A DNA stretch of 64,000 nt from Cornus controversa. Lineage: Eukaryota > Streptophyta > Magnoliopsida > Cornales > Cornaceae. The stretch spans positions 62,640,533-62,704,532 of the forward strand of contig CM048845.1 in assembly GCA_026545225.1 (NCBI GenBank), given 5' to 3'. Position 1 is the first letter of the stretch. Each line of letters opens with the position of its first letter. Below are positions 11,321 through 23,547 of this stretch, piece by piece. The translations under genes and the position numbers were made by a program. The notes below the pieces were generated by a model that was not told where the DNA came from, searched no databases, and saw only the letters and a list, made by a program, of their open reading frames with translations.

Positions 11321-11700
11321 TCATTTCTTCTCAAGCAATACAATAAGCATCATGAATATCACAACCAACATAAAGATTATGCAAATAGCAACGCATCCAC
11401 AATCACCATATAGGAGGACTTTTTGTTTATATTGTTCAACTTGCATACTTGCAACGATATTCTCCAAATCACCATGAACATTTTCATGAACCTCTGCACC
11501 TTTGTGTAATTCATCCAACCATATAAAAGCATTGATGTGTGACTACAATAATAAATAGAAATATTTTTAGCTGACTAAGAAAATAATATAAATAACACAC
11601 TAATTATTTTCAATTAACATATTTACCTCCCACCTTGGACACCTATAGAAGTAGCATCCCTTATTCTTGTTAGTTTGAGCCTGATATAGGTTCATGGGAC
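11321..11700 (-). CDS. GRF-type zinc finger membrane protein, partial
   Basis: Two minus-strand exons are visible. The upstream one ends at 11627 with a donor (GAG|gtaaat) and encodes CACGRGPMNLYQAQTNKN followed by GCYFYRCPRWE, a GRF-type zinc finger (CxCG...CPxW). The second runs 11542-11321 after acceptor tgtag, phase 0, reading SHINAFIWLDELHK. It then has a polar, coiled-coil-prone segment (about 30 residues) and a C-terminal hydrophobic helix (VAICIIFMLVVIFMMLIVLL) before the stop. Zinc finger, coiled coil and C-terminal anchor is a layout of many small uncharacterised plant proteins; their role is unknown. The start exon was not found, because an in-frame stop lies just upstream of the zinc finger. 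It may be a real small gene with an unseen first exon, or a fragment. Confidence 0.6.
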
Positions 11701-12540
11701 CTCTCCCACATGCACATAAAGTTCATTCACTTTTTACTTTATACATTACTGCATTATATAATACTAAACACATTAAAGAGTGTTCAAACTCATTAAGTTA
11801 TTACAGTTATCCATTTGTTTAGCAATTACTTACTACAGTTATCCATATCTTAAAAAACTACAGTTATACAGTTATCCATTTACTATTTCTTGGCATATCA
11901 ATCAAGAGTGTTACACACTCTGCCAGATTCTATTAGCAATAAAATCATGCATCTGATTCATTGTTGAAGCAGAGGTGTCGAAACATTTACATTTACATCA
12001 ACATCAACATCAAAATCAATATCTTCAGCAGGTTTACTTTGAGTAGAATTGGAAAATGAAAATTTAGAGAGAGAGAGAGAGGAGACAGGGCAGCTTTAGT
12101 TAAAAGTAAATGAGGTTTGAGAGAGGAAAAGGGAAAGGTCACAAGAATTTTTGGCGATCCCTAGAAGATTATTAGCTTTTCTTTTCTTTGTGTAGTGAGA
12201 GAGAAGAGAAAGATAGAGATATGTGTACGGTACATTTGAGTTTTGCGTTTAAAAAAATAATTTGATCAAAAATACTTAAAAAAGTAATTTTACGATTCAA
12301 AATATCTATATCTATCTACGATTTAAAATTACTTTCTTTATCTACAATCTAACGATCACAGTTCACTTCCACCTAAATTCAAATTTAAACTTATATCACA
12401 CTCTCTCACTCATTATTTTGTTTGTTTCTTTTCTCTCTCCTCTTTTATATCACACACACTCTCTCTCTTTTCATGATTTGGCATCCAGACAAAAACACCG
12501 CCGCCACCAAGCAAGAAGCCGAAGCCTTCTCTCTCTCTAT
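11701..12540. other. No gene; GA and CT microsatellites
   Basis: AT-rich DNA with a (GA)n run at 12066-12082, repeated 'cagttatccat' phrases at about 11805-11880 and CT-rich DNA at 12400-12470. The CT-rich part could be leader sequence for the RNA-binding protein relic that follows. No gene supported. Confidence 0.4.
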
Positions 12541-12695
12541 GATTTGGCTGAAGCCAAGTTCGTACTCATCATCATCGCCTTTGCAATCGAGGGGATGAAA
12601 GATCAGAACCTCGACGGTCGCAACATCACAGTCAACGAGGCTTAGTCACGTGGAAGCGGTGGCAGAGGCAGAGGAGGAGGAGGATAGGCGTCGAT
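12541..12695 (+). pseudogene. Glycine-rich RNA-binding protein relic
   Basis: On the plus strand, AFAIEGMKDQNLDGRNITVNEA resembles the end of the RRM domain of small glycine-rich RNA-binding proteins (GRP7/8 type), in the region of the DAIEGMNGQ...LDGR motif. A TAG follows directly, where the family continues, and then the in-frame peptide SRGSGGRGRGGGG, the expected start of the Gly-rich tail. The upstream RRM (RNP1/RNP2) is not recognisable. It is a truncated copy carrying a premature stop. Confidence 0.7.
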
Positions 12696-12882
12696 GATAG
12701 AACCTCCATGTGCTCGCCTTCGATGACAGTCACATCGATCAGAAGGTGATCAAGCGGTTACTCAAGATCTCCTTTTGTAAATATGAGTTTTGATTCCAGA
12801 ATCTTAATCGTTGTCATAACTATTGTGATTTGAGACTTGACCTATTTGATTTGTTGTTGAAATTGATCGCATTTGGAATGTT
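12696..12882. other. No gene recognised
   Basis: Short stretch between the RNA-binding protein relic and the NB-LRR N-terminal relic. No coding or repeat signal recognised. Confidence 0.4.
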
Positions 12883-13420
12883 TTAGTCAATATCTAGGTT
12901 TGGATGGAGAGGAGAAAAGATTGGTAGAATTCGATGCAAGTGAAATTCGCTTAAAAAGCATTTACTTAATCTGTTGTGTGGTTTACTACTACAACTAGTA
13001 CTGCTGCTGGCTTGAGATATTTCTGACATAATCAGCAGCTCCAACTGCAAAGCTTCAGCAGCTACATCATCAAGCAAATCATCCAAATCATAAGCCAAGT
13101 CGGTGATTTGACTCTATGATTTGTCATTTTGCTTGTCCTCTGCGTCAGCAAGAACATCACGAATATCTGGCAACACTTTCTCCAACTTGTTCAACTGATG
13201 ATGGATTCCCTCTCGACGGGCATAGTCTGACACCGCAAGAGAGACCAACTTGTCGAACAACACCTCAAAGACTGGCGCCAGAAGGATCCCCGCAACCTCC
13301 ATGGATGGATGGTTTATGAAATAAGCAAAGGATGAAATCAAAGAGATGGGTATCGTAAGTAGTAGTTTGTGAAAGATTGAGCAATGCGATATGATACAGA
13401 TACTAAGCAAGTGCAAGACA
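12883..13420 (-). pseudogene. NB-LRR N-terminal (Rx coiled-coil) relic
   Basis: A minus-strand paralog of the N-terminus at 38.9-39.2 kb. It starts MEVAGILLAPVFEVLFDKL at about 13302 and includes the Rx-type coiled coil with ADAEDKQ and, in another frame, AYDLDDLLDDVAAEALQLELL (the EDVID-equivalent region). Compared with the paralog there is one extra T near 13124 and a 16-bp loss near 13103, at a TGA microhomology, which breaks the frame between the two pieces. Homology ends near 12950, so NB-ARC and LRR are absent. The 5' flank (13320-13480) also matches 39190-39400, so promoter-proximal DNA was copied too. Confidence 0.85.
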
Positions 13421-16400
13421 AAGGGGGTTGACGGGAATAATCAAAAGTCTTTGGACAACTGTTGAAATGTGTCAGCGACGGCCATAGGAGAAAATAATTC
13501 ATAGCACTTAAATTATTTCAACAACCAAAGCATCAACCATTCACCCACAACACTCATTTCAGTCCTTATCTTGGCTTTATTATCATGATTTTGATTGCAT
13601 ATTTATCTTTTACCCTCGGCTAGAATAAGTAATTATAACTTGGTGTGAGTTTAGGCATTTCCAAGGGGCCAAAGACTCAAAACTTAGGGCTCGTTTGTTT
13701 GGATAGAAGGAATTGGAAGGAAAAGAAAAGAAAGGGAAGGATAATATTTTTTTGTTTTGGATTGTCATTAGTAAAAAAAAAAAGAAATGATTAGGTATGA
13801 TTTGAAGGATATCTTATCCCTCTAAATCTCTCATATGCTATCCTCTTAAAAGTGGGAAGATTTGAAAAAAAATGATAAGAATAAGTGAATCTTTCGTAAT
13901 ACCAAAAATAACCCTAACATTTTAAAGAACAAAATTTAAAAGACATTTGGATATATCTTGTAATATAAACACAAAATGACATGATAGAAAATTAATTAAA
14001 ATAGTTTCTTTTCTTTTCTCTTCTTTACCTTTTCCAAACAAAAATGTAATCATTTTCTTTCTTTTCTTTCATAATTTATTCAAACATGAATAGATGTTAT
14101 CTTTTCTTTACTTTTCTTTTCTCTCATAACTAATGAATACAGTGATTGGGCACTGCACATCTTTAAGACTAATGATAAATTATATTAATCACGATTAGTT
14201 ATACATTCAATCAGTAAATTAAGGTTTAATTTCATTTTAGACCCAATTTTTTATTTCTTACTAGTTTATCAGGATAAATTATAATAATAGGTGATTATTT
14301 GATCACCAACACTAAGTTCTCTCCTCGCTAGAGGGATATTAGGTTTGAAAAGATAGGATCGTCACTCAATAAATAAATAAATAAATAAAAATTAAAAATT
14401 CCATCCCTTAAAATGACAAAAATACAATGTTAGGTAATTGATAATTACTGACACATTTTTTACCTAAAAGTTGAATAATTTTCACTCGAATACAATATCA
14501 AAATCAAAACTTTGCACTCGATACATCTATCTTAACATCACATTGATTTGAACTCGATATTGTCAATTTTGTTATTATTGTTGTAATTTTGTTATAATAT
14601 ATAATACTCATGGATATGTTTTTATATTAATTATTTTGGTAAAGAATATCTTGACATTGTTCAATGTCGGCCCCACTAGACTATTCTTGGCTTGGCCACT
14701 GTAATAAAGAACAAGAACTTGTATTAGTGGTAGTTGTTTCCATTCTCTTCCTTCATGGCCCGTTTCAACTACCTACAACATGTTTGATTCGAAGTAACTT
14801 GAGACAATTTTTTAGAAGTAAGCCACTGAAGATCATATTTTAACTAAACTTATAAACCTGTGTGAAGTGTAAATCTATCCTATTAAGATCATATATATCA
14901 TTTACAATATAGAAGGAACTTCCAGTAGTTATATATATACTGGTTATGCATTGTCTATGACGAATATGATGAGGCATTGATCTAAAGATTAAAGTGTCCA
15001 CAAAAATAATAGAAAAAAGGCAAATGTTGGAAAGCTTCACTTACAAGGGAAATGATTTCTGTTCATCGATATACTAATTATAATAATGAAGCATATGTTT
15101 GAAAAGGAAAAAAAGAAAAAAAAAATTATTAATGAAGTACACTTTGTAATCCCCAAAAGAACTCAAATAACAAAATCTTTTTAACCAATACTAGCCTTCC
15201 ATATAATTTAGGAGTTGGATCCTCTCTGGTGCGGTGGTGTTCTACGACATCAGATGGATTTCAGCATTTGTACGTGTGCCTCTACTGTGATGCGGTGTTG
15301 TTGTGCCAAATCAGACAGATCCCAACACTTGCACGTGAGGTATTTGTATGTCCTTAAGCACAATTTGTTGAACTAAAAGATGATTGTCTTATTTAGTTCT
15401 TTTTATTTTGTAGTACAATTGATCGTGTTGTAGTCTCAATCAATCGTGTTATTTTTAAGTAAATTCGATCAATTGTGTTGTATTCTCCATGAAGTCAAGT
15501 CGCAACACAATTAAATCTGAGTACAACACTATTAGTTTCATCCTTGATTGATTGTGTTGTATCATCGACTTAATTGTGTTGTATTCTAGATTAATGAAGG
15601 ATACAACACGAATAAGTAAGGTTTGTAACACGATTGATCAAGGCTCAAAATAATGACATTTTACCTTGATTTAATTATAGAAAAAGCATCATGATTTAAT
15701 TTTATTGCACACATGTACGTCACACTATAACATAGAACGCATGACATGAATCTCTCAAGTTATATAAACAAAATTTTTAAATTCGGATCACTAATCCCAA
15801 TATTTTAGGCTAAAATTATAATTTCAAACAATAGGAATAGTTTTGGCATTTTAACTTTTCAAATTCGTTGACTTCTGAAATGCATGACGGTCAACTAACA
15901 AAAGGAAGCCAAATTAAATCAATCTTGAGGGAGGTCAACCATCATTTTTGATACAACTATTTTCCGTGAGCAATAAAAGTAAACATGAGAAGTTGTTAGA
16001 ACATTTTATCCTTTTTAAAACAAAAAAAAAATCTTGCATAATACTTTCCATATGGGAAATGTTTTTGCCCATCATAAGATCACGATCAAAATGGGTTTTT
16101 GGCTGCATCAATCCAACAATTTTATGATATAGGTAAGAGTCAAATGCAAAGGTAGAGTACTAAAATAGATATACATATAATTAAATGTTTCCTAAAAATT
16201 TGATTTTAAAATGATATTTTTGTGTTCTCCACTCATTAAAAGAAAATAGGGAGAGAGAGAACTAGATTACTTATAGGCATCATTGTCTAGTTAATGCTAA
16301 AAGCTTAAATCACATCTGTGGGGATCATGAGTTCTAGTTGAAGAGTAGTCTTACAAAATTTTCTATCAATTTTTCCAATGCTACTAGAACAATATAGATG

Positions 16401-16561
16401 CACAAACACAATATAGTATGAAAAATTATGCCCAAAACATTGAACTAAGAGTTTTAAATGATTAATTTCATATTAATTCGTCATAATTTTTAAGATACTC
16501 TGCATCTTAAAGCATATGCCAGACATAAATGAGGTCGTAATAGTATGACAATCTTAATTCA
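13421..16561. other. Intergenic; nitrilase exon-1 scrap at 13650-13690
   Basis: No gene. At about 13650-13690 the phrase 'ggcatttccaaggggccaaagactcaaaactt' matches, with changes, exon 1 of the omega-amidase gene (about 19914-19950) and stops where 'agggctcgtttgtttgg', a transposon-end-like phrase, begins. The block 15195-15345 contains two diverged copies of a 'gcggtgttgtt...caaatcagac...cacttgcacgtg' unit. The block 15360-15660 is rich in 'attgtgttgta' on both strands. The rest is AT-rich. Confidence 0.5.
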
Positions 16562-19500
16562 TCAAAGCTTCTGTTCATGTACGTCAACAAACCGATATAC
16601 ATCTCCCCGCCTCTGTTTTTCTAGTGGGAGGCCCTCCCTGCATATTCACGAAACTTTGTTGTGGAGAGAGGCAAAACTTATATTATAAATCCAAAACAAT
16701 TTCATAAACAACACATTACCTTCGATTTAGAATTTCATTATAATCAATCTCAGCAACCACTATTTTCTCCTCATGCCCCGAGGTTGCAATGATTTCACCA
16801 AACTGTTCAGCATAGAGAGAGCCATATTCATCGTTAGAGCCTTCTCTTTACATGATTTTGCTCTACAAGAAGAGCTAGCGTATTAGTTTCTGAATTTCTA
16901 GTACCGGTCCAACAAGAGTTGAATGACCCCATATTGTATAGGAACCAGTGGAATCTCGAGATGGTGAGCATGTAGCTACATATAACTACCACAAGAAACA
17001 AACAAAACACATTGATTTTGTTTTTGACATGTGAAGATCATTCAGAATACAATAGGTAAGGTATAATATAAGTACCTGGTTGTCAGCTGCCCTGAATTTT
17101 TGAAGTAAAAAATAATCAGTGAGTAAAGATCGAATAATGGATTAACATGTAGCATCTGATATAGCTTTAAATTCATCTACTATGAAAAGATACAAGGGTG
17201 AATTATCCTCACTGGTGTTAATAAGTAGTAAGTACACATTCATGCTGTCTTTAGCAGACATCATCATATCTTGTTGTGTACCCCTCCCCCCAGCCAAAAG
17301 AGAAGAAGAGGAAGAAGAAGAAGAATAAAATAGAGATAATGTAGAGATGGCCATTAACTTCACTCATATAACATGAGTCGTATTATATCAAAATAAATCA
17401 TAAATATTTCATAATAGAGTAGTATTCCTGGGCCAGTATGATACCATCTATAAGTACAAAATTCTGTGATTTAGACTACCATCTTCGGCCATCATAGTGA
17501 TTTGGTCACAAATCAATATAATATGGTTTATTAATCATGTTGTTAACTTTTAGGCATGTGCAATCTGATATGTGTTATGGAGCTGCTACTTCACATTCAT
17601 GCCAGAAAATTATAAACTTTATTGTTCATTTCTTGCCATTGTCCCAAAATTGCTCTTACAATCTTTCTCCATGTTGCCTATATCCATCTTAAAACAGTTG
17701 ATTTCACTAAACCAAATTACCCGTGCTTCATCATCTCATACTTGAATCGAGATTTGGCTGGAATACCAAGTCATAATACAAGAAAATGACCATGTTTAAT
17801 TATTCAAGGCTTTAACATTTTCTAAACAAATGGCTTTATCTTTTCAAAACAGTGTGTGCCACTTTTAAAGACCAAAGCATCTAACAAGGATGCAGCTTCT
17901 AAATCTTCTTATACGAGGCTAACTATCTATTATATTAACTAAACTGAATATTTACTAAAAATGAAATGCTTCTTTCCACTAACACAAACTGCAAGGAAGT
18001 TAACCAAATTGCCTATCATACAAGTATATCAACTTGCCTTGCTCTTTGTTCAAGCTCCCACAGTAATTCACCAGTACTCACGTTGAATGCCCCAGGATAG
18101 CATATTAAATGAGCACCTGATGGTTACACAACTAAAATTATTATGGACATGCATAGTACACTAAGAAACTAGAACAATAGTCAGGCTATCCAGCAATAAA
18201 CTGGTGGAGATAATGAATACCTCTTGTCCGATATAACATCGCAAGTTCAGGAAAGCGTATATCATGACAAATTCCAATTCCAATACGACCCACATCTGTA
18301 TTTAGATTTACAAAATCATCTTTATGTTTTAAATTTGTTTATTTAAAGGAAATGATGGTATAAAGTGCAACATGGTGAATTCTGAAAGAATCAGAAAGGA
18401 TAATTGAAAATCAAACATAATATGGTTTTTTAAGAGCTTGGAGAAAATGTTCAAATGACTTGTCTTTACAGTCAGGAATAATTAATAGGATTCTAATGGA
18501 AAAATAAGAAAGGGCAATCCACCCACAGCATTTTATATGTTAATGCTTACTGCTTGAACAATGAAATGATATTCAAATTGCAGTCTACCAATCTTCCGAC
18601 ATGTTTTACATTATTCAGTATTCTCTAATAATTCTTTGAAGTTTTCTCACTGAAGCATATGATTTGAACGTGGAAAACCCATGTGGTTTCTTGAATACAA
18701 TTGTGACAAGTTCAAGAACAGAAAATAATCAAGTACCAATCAAGAGGTAGAATTTTGGAGACCCGAATTTTGGGTTAAAAGGAAGAAATCATGAAACCAG
18801 CATTATGGGAGGAATTCATCACACTATCTTTACAATTTTATAGTATATAATTAATAATATCATATCTCAAGACCTATGGCAGAATCTACCAACTTCTGAC
18901 AGGTATTAGTTATTGGAAACAAAATCAATTTAAAACTTGTTAAAATCGAACCAATGAAATGTATAACATCGGTATAAATTGCGGAAGCCCTATGCACAAC
19001 CAAGGCAGTAGGTACCTAGAAAAACCACACCTATTTAATCAATTTACTAAAATAAGGAGCTAAAATACTAAAACTCTACCAATTCCTCATACCTGTATCA
19101 ACAATTGTAAGTTTATCCCCTGCTGTGAAGGTGACCGATTCCTTAAACAAAATATCTCCTGGAATGTAAACATCAAACAAATGTGTCTGCAAAACATACA
19201 AATCTTCTTTCAGAGCTTCCATATGTTTCATGCTTCTCATAGTTCTCCTTTTTAATTCTTTTCTTACACAGTTGTGCTTACTTTCCTATGCTTAGCCTTT
19301 AATTGTCCGTCAGGTCCAAACACGCAACAGGTGTTATACAACTGACCGTCGTTCCTTTCGGGGATAGACCCTCCTACTATTGTGATCCCTTGACAAGAGG
19401 CAACTTCTGATAATAGAGAAAATGAAGGAGAGGCATCTTTATTATCAAAATCCTCAGCATAGTTTGCAAAGTAATCGTTCGAATAAGGGCAATTCCACAT

Positions 19501-19985
19501 TTCCTATAGCAAACAAGTAAAAATCAGCACCAATTATGAATCTAAGGACTCCAAAAAAAACATTACTTTCACAATCTACAACAATATAAATTAGGGTTTA
19601 GGTACATTTCATTAAAAATACTACAAGCTATAGCAATATGATTTGAGTGACAAGAAGTGAACTCACTGGTAGAACAACAAGACTTGCACCTTGCTTGGCA
19701 GCTAGTTCAATTGAGTTCTGGGCCTGGGCGAGATTGGTGCCCTTGTTTGACGTAACTGATAACTGACAAAGGCCAATCTTAAACTGCACTGGGAACAACA
19801 TAGAACTTGAATATTTGATTGGAAAATATTAGGAAAAAAAAAACACACACACATACATATAGACACACATATATGCATAGGTCAACCCAAAAGCAGCAAA
19901 CCTTTGTAATTTTGGGCATTTCCAAAGGACCAGAGACTGAAAACTTGGTGTTCATTATGCTGCTGCCTGATAGAGATGCCATCAT
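16562..19985 (-). CDS. Omega-amidase (NIT2-type nitrilase family)
   Basis: Omega-amidase hydrolyses alpha-ketoglutaramate and alpha-ketosuccinamate to the 2-oxoacid plus ammonia. Ten minus-strand exons: 19985-19902, 19783-19667, 19503-19282, 19186-19093, 18295-18221, 18116-18039, 17091-17076, 16985-16905, 16802-16720, 16637-16562 (TGA). The product is about 308 residues. The nitrilase catalytic triad is visible: Glu in LP|EMWNCPYS (split at the exon 2/3 junction, about residue 68), Lys in KAKHRK (about 141) and Cys in GIGICHDIRFPE (about 182). FKIGLCQLSV, GGSIPERN and WGHSTLVGP fit the NIT2 subgroup. Intron 6 uses a GC donor (AAG|gcaagt) and exon 7 is only 16 nt. The frame needs exon 6 to be 79 nt; my count gives 78, so the base near 18060 should be checked. 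No clear transit peptide; the start is the first ATG of MMASLSGSS. The exon 8 donor (CCG|gtacta) is weak. Confidence 0.88.
18031..18040 (-). promoter_or_regulatory. GC-AG intron donor in omega-amidase gene
   Basis: The boundary after exon 6 reads ...AGAGCAAG|gcaagttg on the minus strand. The otherwise strong match to the donor consensus, with C in place of T, is typical of rare GC-AG introns. The next exon begins after ttcag at 17091 and restores the RAADNQ-LYVATCSP reading expected for the family. Confidence 0.7.
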
Positions 19986-20839
19986 CTTCCACTGTTATTG
20001 GGCTGATGCTAACTGGTGTGTTGTTGCTTAGATTGACTGGGTAAAGTGCAAAAAACATCCCTCAATATTCGATACAATGCATATAACACCAATGTATAAC
20101 AAAATTAGTATGTAACCGCTTATACTTTTGAAAAGGTTGCATATTACACCCTCTGTCTATGTGCTGATAGAATATAGTCATTGTTAAAGAGGACGTGCAG
20201 TTCACATGACCAAAAAATAAAATATAAAATGTAAACCCAAATGCCCTTTGGTGTACCAAAATTGCCTCTTCCACGTCAGTTTTATGTGTGTATATATACA
20301 CACATATATCACTTCTCCTCTGTGTGTGTGGAGCCGAAGAACCCAATTCCAGTATATATAGAGACATATATCACTTACCTCTCTCTTTCCTCTCAGCAAT
20401 TCCAACATATGACTTCCATTCAACCTATAAATAGCAAGTCCATCAATGTCAATGTTAGTTTAGACCCCAGATGTTTCAATTAAAAGATTCCTATAAATTT
20501 CAGAAGATCAAACCCAACCCATCCACTTCATAGCCATCGTACTGGAGCAAAACCCATAAGCTAATATTAAAAATATCAATTTAATATTTCTGTAAACGAA
20601 ACCAATAAATCAAACTCTTAAAATGAGCATAAAAGATCAAAAATTCATATAATATCATTCTAAACAGAACTGAATCCAGAAATTTGAAATAATAAATCAA
20701 TTAAAGTAGAAGGATATTCAAAAAAAAAAAAATCAACACAAAATATCACAATTTAGTTCAATATCAAAAAATGAAATTGACAAATCAATTCAAATTTTAA
20801 TAGAGTGAAACCAAAAGATAAAGAGATAAGAAATCCATT
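19986..20839. other. Upstream region of omega-amidase gene; microsatellites
   Basis: The region contains the presumed promoter and leader of the minus-strand gene, but no TATA box could be assigned. Two near-copies of a phrase around 'atatatcactt(a/c)(t/c)ct' with 'gtgtgtatatatacacac' lie at 20285-20380, a TG/TA-rich, partly palindromic microsatellite. 20500-20840 is AT-rich without coding signal. Confidence 0.4.
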
Positions 20840-22700
20840 AATTTAAAATGTAATAGATAAAAACCCGAAGATAAGAAGATATAAAACCCAGTAAAGGTCT
20901 CACTGTAACAGAAGCTAAAATTCGATACTAATGGGCCAATTTAAATTCAGATCATGGAGAAACCAAAATCAGACTACTTAAATCAACAGAAAAACATTAC
21001 AAATTGAACTGACAAATCAAAACGACACCCAGAAATCATAGCACTTAAAAAAGAACAGTAAGATTGGATTTTCCTTACCCAAAAAACAGTAAGATTGGTT
21101 TGATATCGTCGATGGATGTGAATACATCGAAAACCTTTGGACACTTGAAGTAACCTTGATTTTGTCCTTTCCGTTTTTTCAATTTTTATTTTTTTGTTTT
21201 TTCATTCATATAAACACGGACATATGCATAAATTACTCTTCTGTTAAGACCAAGCCCTCATTTGCATTCTTTTCTTACTCCGAGGGTCGTTTTTTAAAGT
21301 AAGGAAAGTGATAGAGTTTACGACTATACAAAATCGAGAAAAAAACGACTTTTACTTGGTAATATCTTAATAGTACTATCCAAGTCTTTCATCACATATT
21401 AAATACATTATGTTCGTTTAGACAAAAGTAGCCTTTCACCCATTTTCTTCACCTCTCTCCCTCTATATCATTAGTAATTTTTAATCAATGGGTAGTTTGT
21501 CCCCTGTTTTGTATTGTGAAAAAAAAAAAAAAAAAAATCTTTTTGCTGCCACCTAAAAGATTCAAATGCATTGGAGTGAATGAATATTTTGTCTCTATAT
21601 TGTCTTCAACTAATATTATACTTATATGGTTACTCTTAAAAAAAATTATATATGATTACTATGGCTTGAAGAAGAGAGAGAAAATATTTTGAAAGCGGGT
21701 TATGCGACGGTGGATTTTAATAGAGTTAAATTTAGGATATTAGGATTCAATTGAATTTAAGAGAAGTAGAGAAGAGAAATAATAATCACAAGTAATAAGA
21801 GAGAAGATTTTGTATAAATAAGGTTGTGCTTGAAAATGAGAGGATGAGTTTGGATGTGATGAGGGTTGTTTAAAAATTTAAGGATATTTTAGTCTAAAAG
21901 ATTTTATGTTTTCAATGTCTTACAAAAACTCAATTACTTTAATGCCACATCATGAGTCGATTGAGTGTCGGGTTAAAAAACTCGATTGACGTAGCATTAC
22001 TCTTAAAGTAAAGGGTGTTATTAAATTTGAAGTACGGCTGCAACTCTCGCGGTTTGAGCGAGTTAGAGGTACAATTCGAACTCAACCCTATATATGAAAT
22101 GTTCAACTCTAATCCAACATTAACCCTACTTCTAACTCTAACTACTCAACCCTAACTCAACTCATCCTTAAATTTTTAAACTTGGGTTGAAATTTCGGTT
22201 TAGAAAGTCGGGTTAATTCGAGTTATTTATATCACTAATCTCCATGTTGAAAATTTAAAATAATTTTTAATAAGTTTCACATTAGATTATTCCTAAACAC
22301 ACAAAAAAATTAAGAACTTGATGCAAATTTCTAAAAAATTACAAACAAAAGTTTAGAAAATTAATTATCCAAAGTGTTAATATACAATAAATTAAAATTT
22401 AAATAGAGGAAATTGAAAAGAAAAAAGGTTATCATAATTTGAATATTATATATAATATATTTAAAATAAAAAATATGTATAAAAATAATATTATAATTCA
22501 GGTTCGGGTTGTTGGCATCTCAACCCAAGTTCAACCCTATTTAACTTTGGGTTGAGATTTTTCAATTCAAACTCAACTCTAATTAAGTTCGTATTGAGAT
22601 TTTTTAACCCAATTTCAATTCTAATTATAAAAATAATTGTTAAAACTTGTAAAAAATTAAACTAGGCTCAAATTAAGTTCAAGTTGCCCAACTCAATTTG
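20840..22700. repeat. Dispersed segmental duplication, copy 2
   Basis: Second copy of the block at 4815-6850. It preserves the empty target site of the MITE (single GATGTGAAT at about 21114-21122, reading straight into 'acatcgaaaacctttgg'). Instead it carries a 700-bp insertion at 21303-22002. No coding region. Confidence 0.85.
21294..22011. mobile_element. 700-bp insertion with 9-bp TSD
   Basis: Duplication copy 1 reads 'tttaaagtaaagggtgttatt' without interruption at 6201-6221. Here TTAAAGTAA occurs at 21294-21302 and 22003-22011 with 700 bp between. The 9-bp target duplication fits a Mutator-like non-autonomous element. The ends (GGAAAGTGATAG... and, reverse-complemented, GAGTAATGCTACG...) do not form a convincing inverted repeat, so a TIR-poor MULE or another superfamily is possible. 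No ORF of note. It contains a poly-A run at about 21520. Confidence 0.75.
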
Positions 22701-23511
22701 CACCCTTAATTTGAAGTGTGTTTTTTGCAATTTACTGCTGGGGGCTATTTAAACTCATGCTAGTTCTCTGATATTGCATGTCTTTTATATATATATTTTT
22801 TGAAAAGCGTGTACTGTGATTAGTTACTCTATATCTTTAAGAAATACCAATTAGGACCGTAAATGGATAACATTCAAATTGGAGAAGGCTTGATAGAATC
22901 CGAATTTGATAAGAGTCCGATTCCATCTGATCAGATAATTTAATGAATAATTTATAATTAAATTTATATTCTATTTGTTAGTAATCGGATGCAATAATCC
23001 AATCCGAAAGTGATATAAGTATTAAAAAAAATTATGTCAAAAGAGATTAGTAAACAATGATTAAAAAGAATAAAAAGAGAAGTTGGAAAAATAAAAATAA
23101 AATATAAACAAAAAATTAGTAGTTAAGTATTTGACTATTTATTAAATAAAAAAAAGAGAGAGAGAAAATAGAGAGAGAAAAGAAGAAGAAGAAGAATAAA
23201 ATAATGATAAAAAATATTTTAAAAATATGTAAATATTATATATTATATTTATAACATTAAATCATATTTTTATAGTATATTATATTATATCAGATCGGAT
23301 TATTTTCAAACCGAATTGATCATAATTTATATCCGATTTGTTTAGTTAACAGATTATTCAGCTGACTGATTTATTGACAGGTCTAAAACCAACTAGTAAT
23401 ATGGAGTGCTAATACTGACATCTTAAATTGTAAGAATTAATATATATTCTATATTCATGTTATTATTTAATTTTAAAATAAGATAATATTTCATTTAATC
23501 TAAAGATAGAT

Positions 23512-23547
<36 letters not shown>

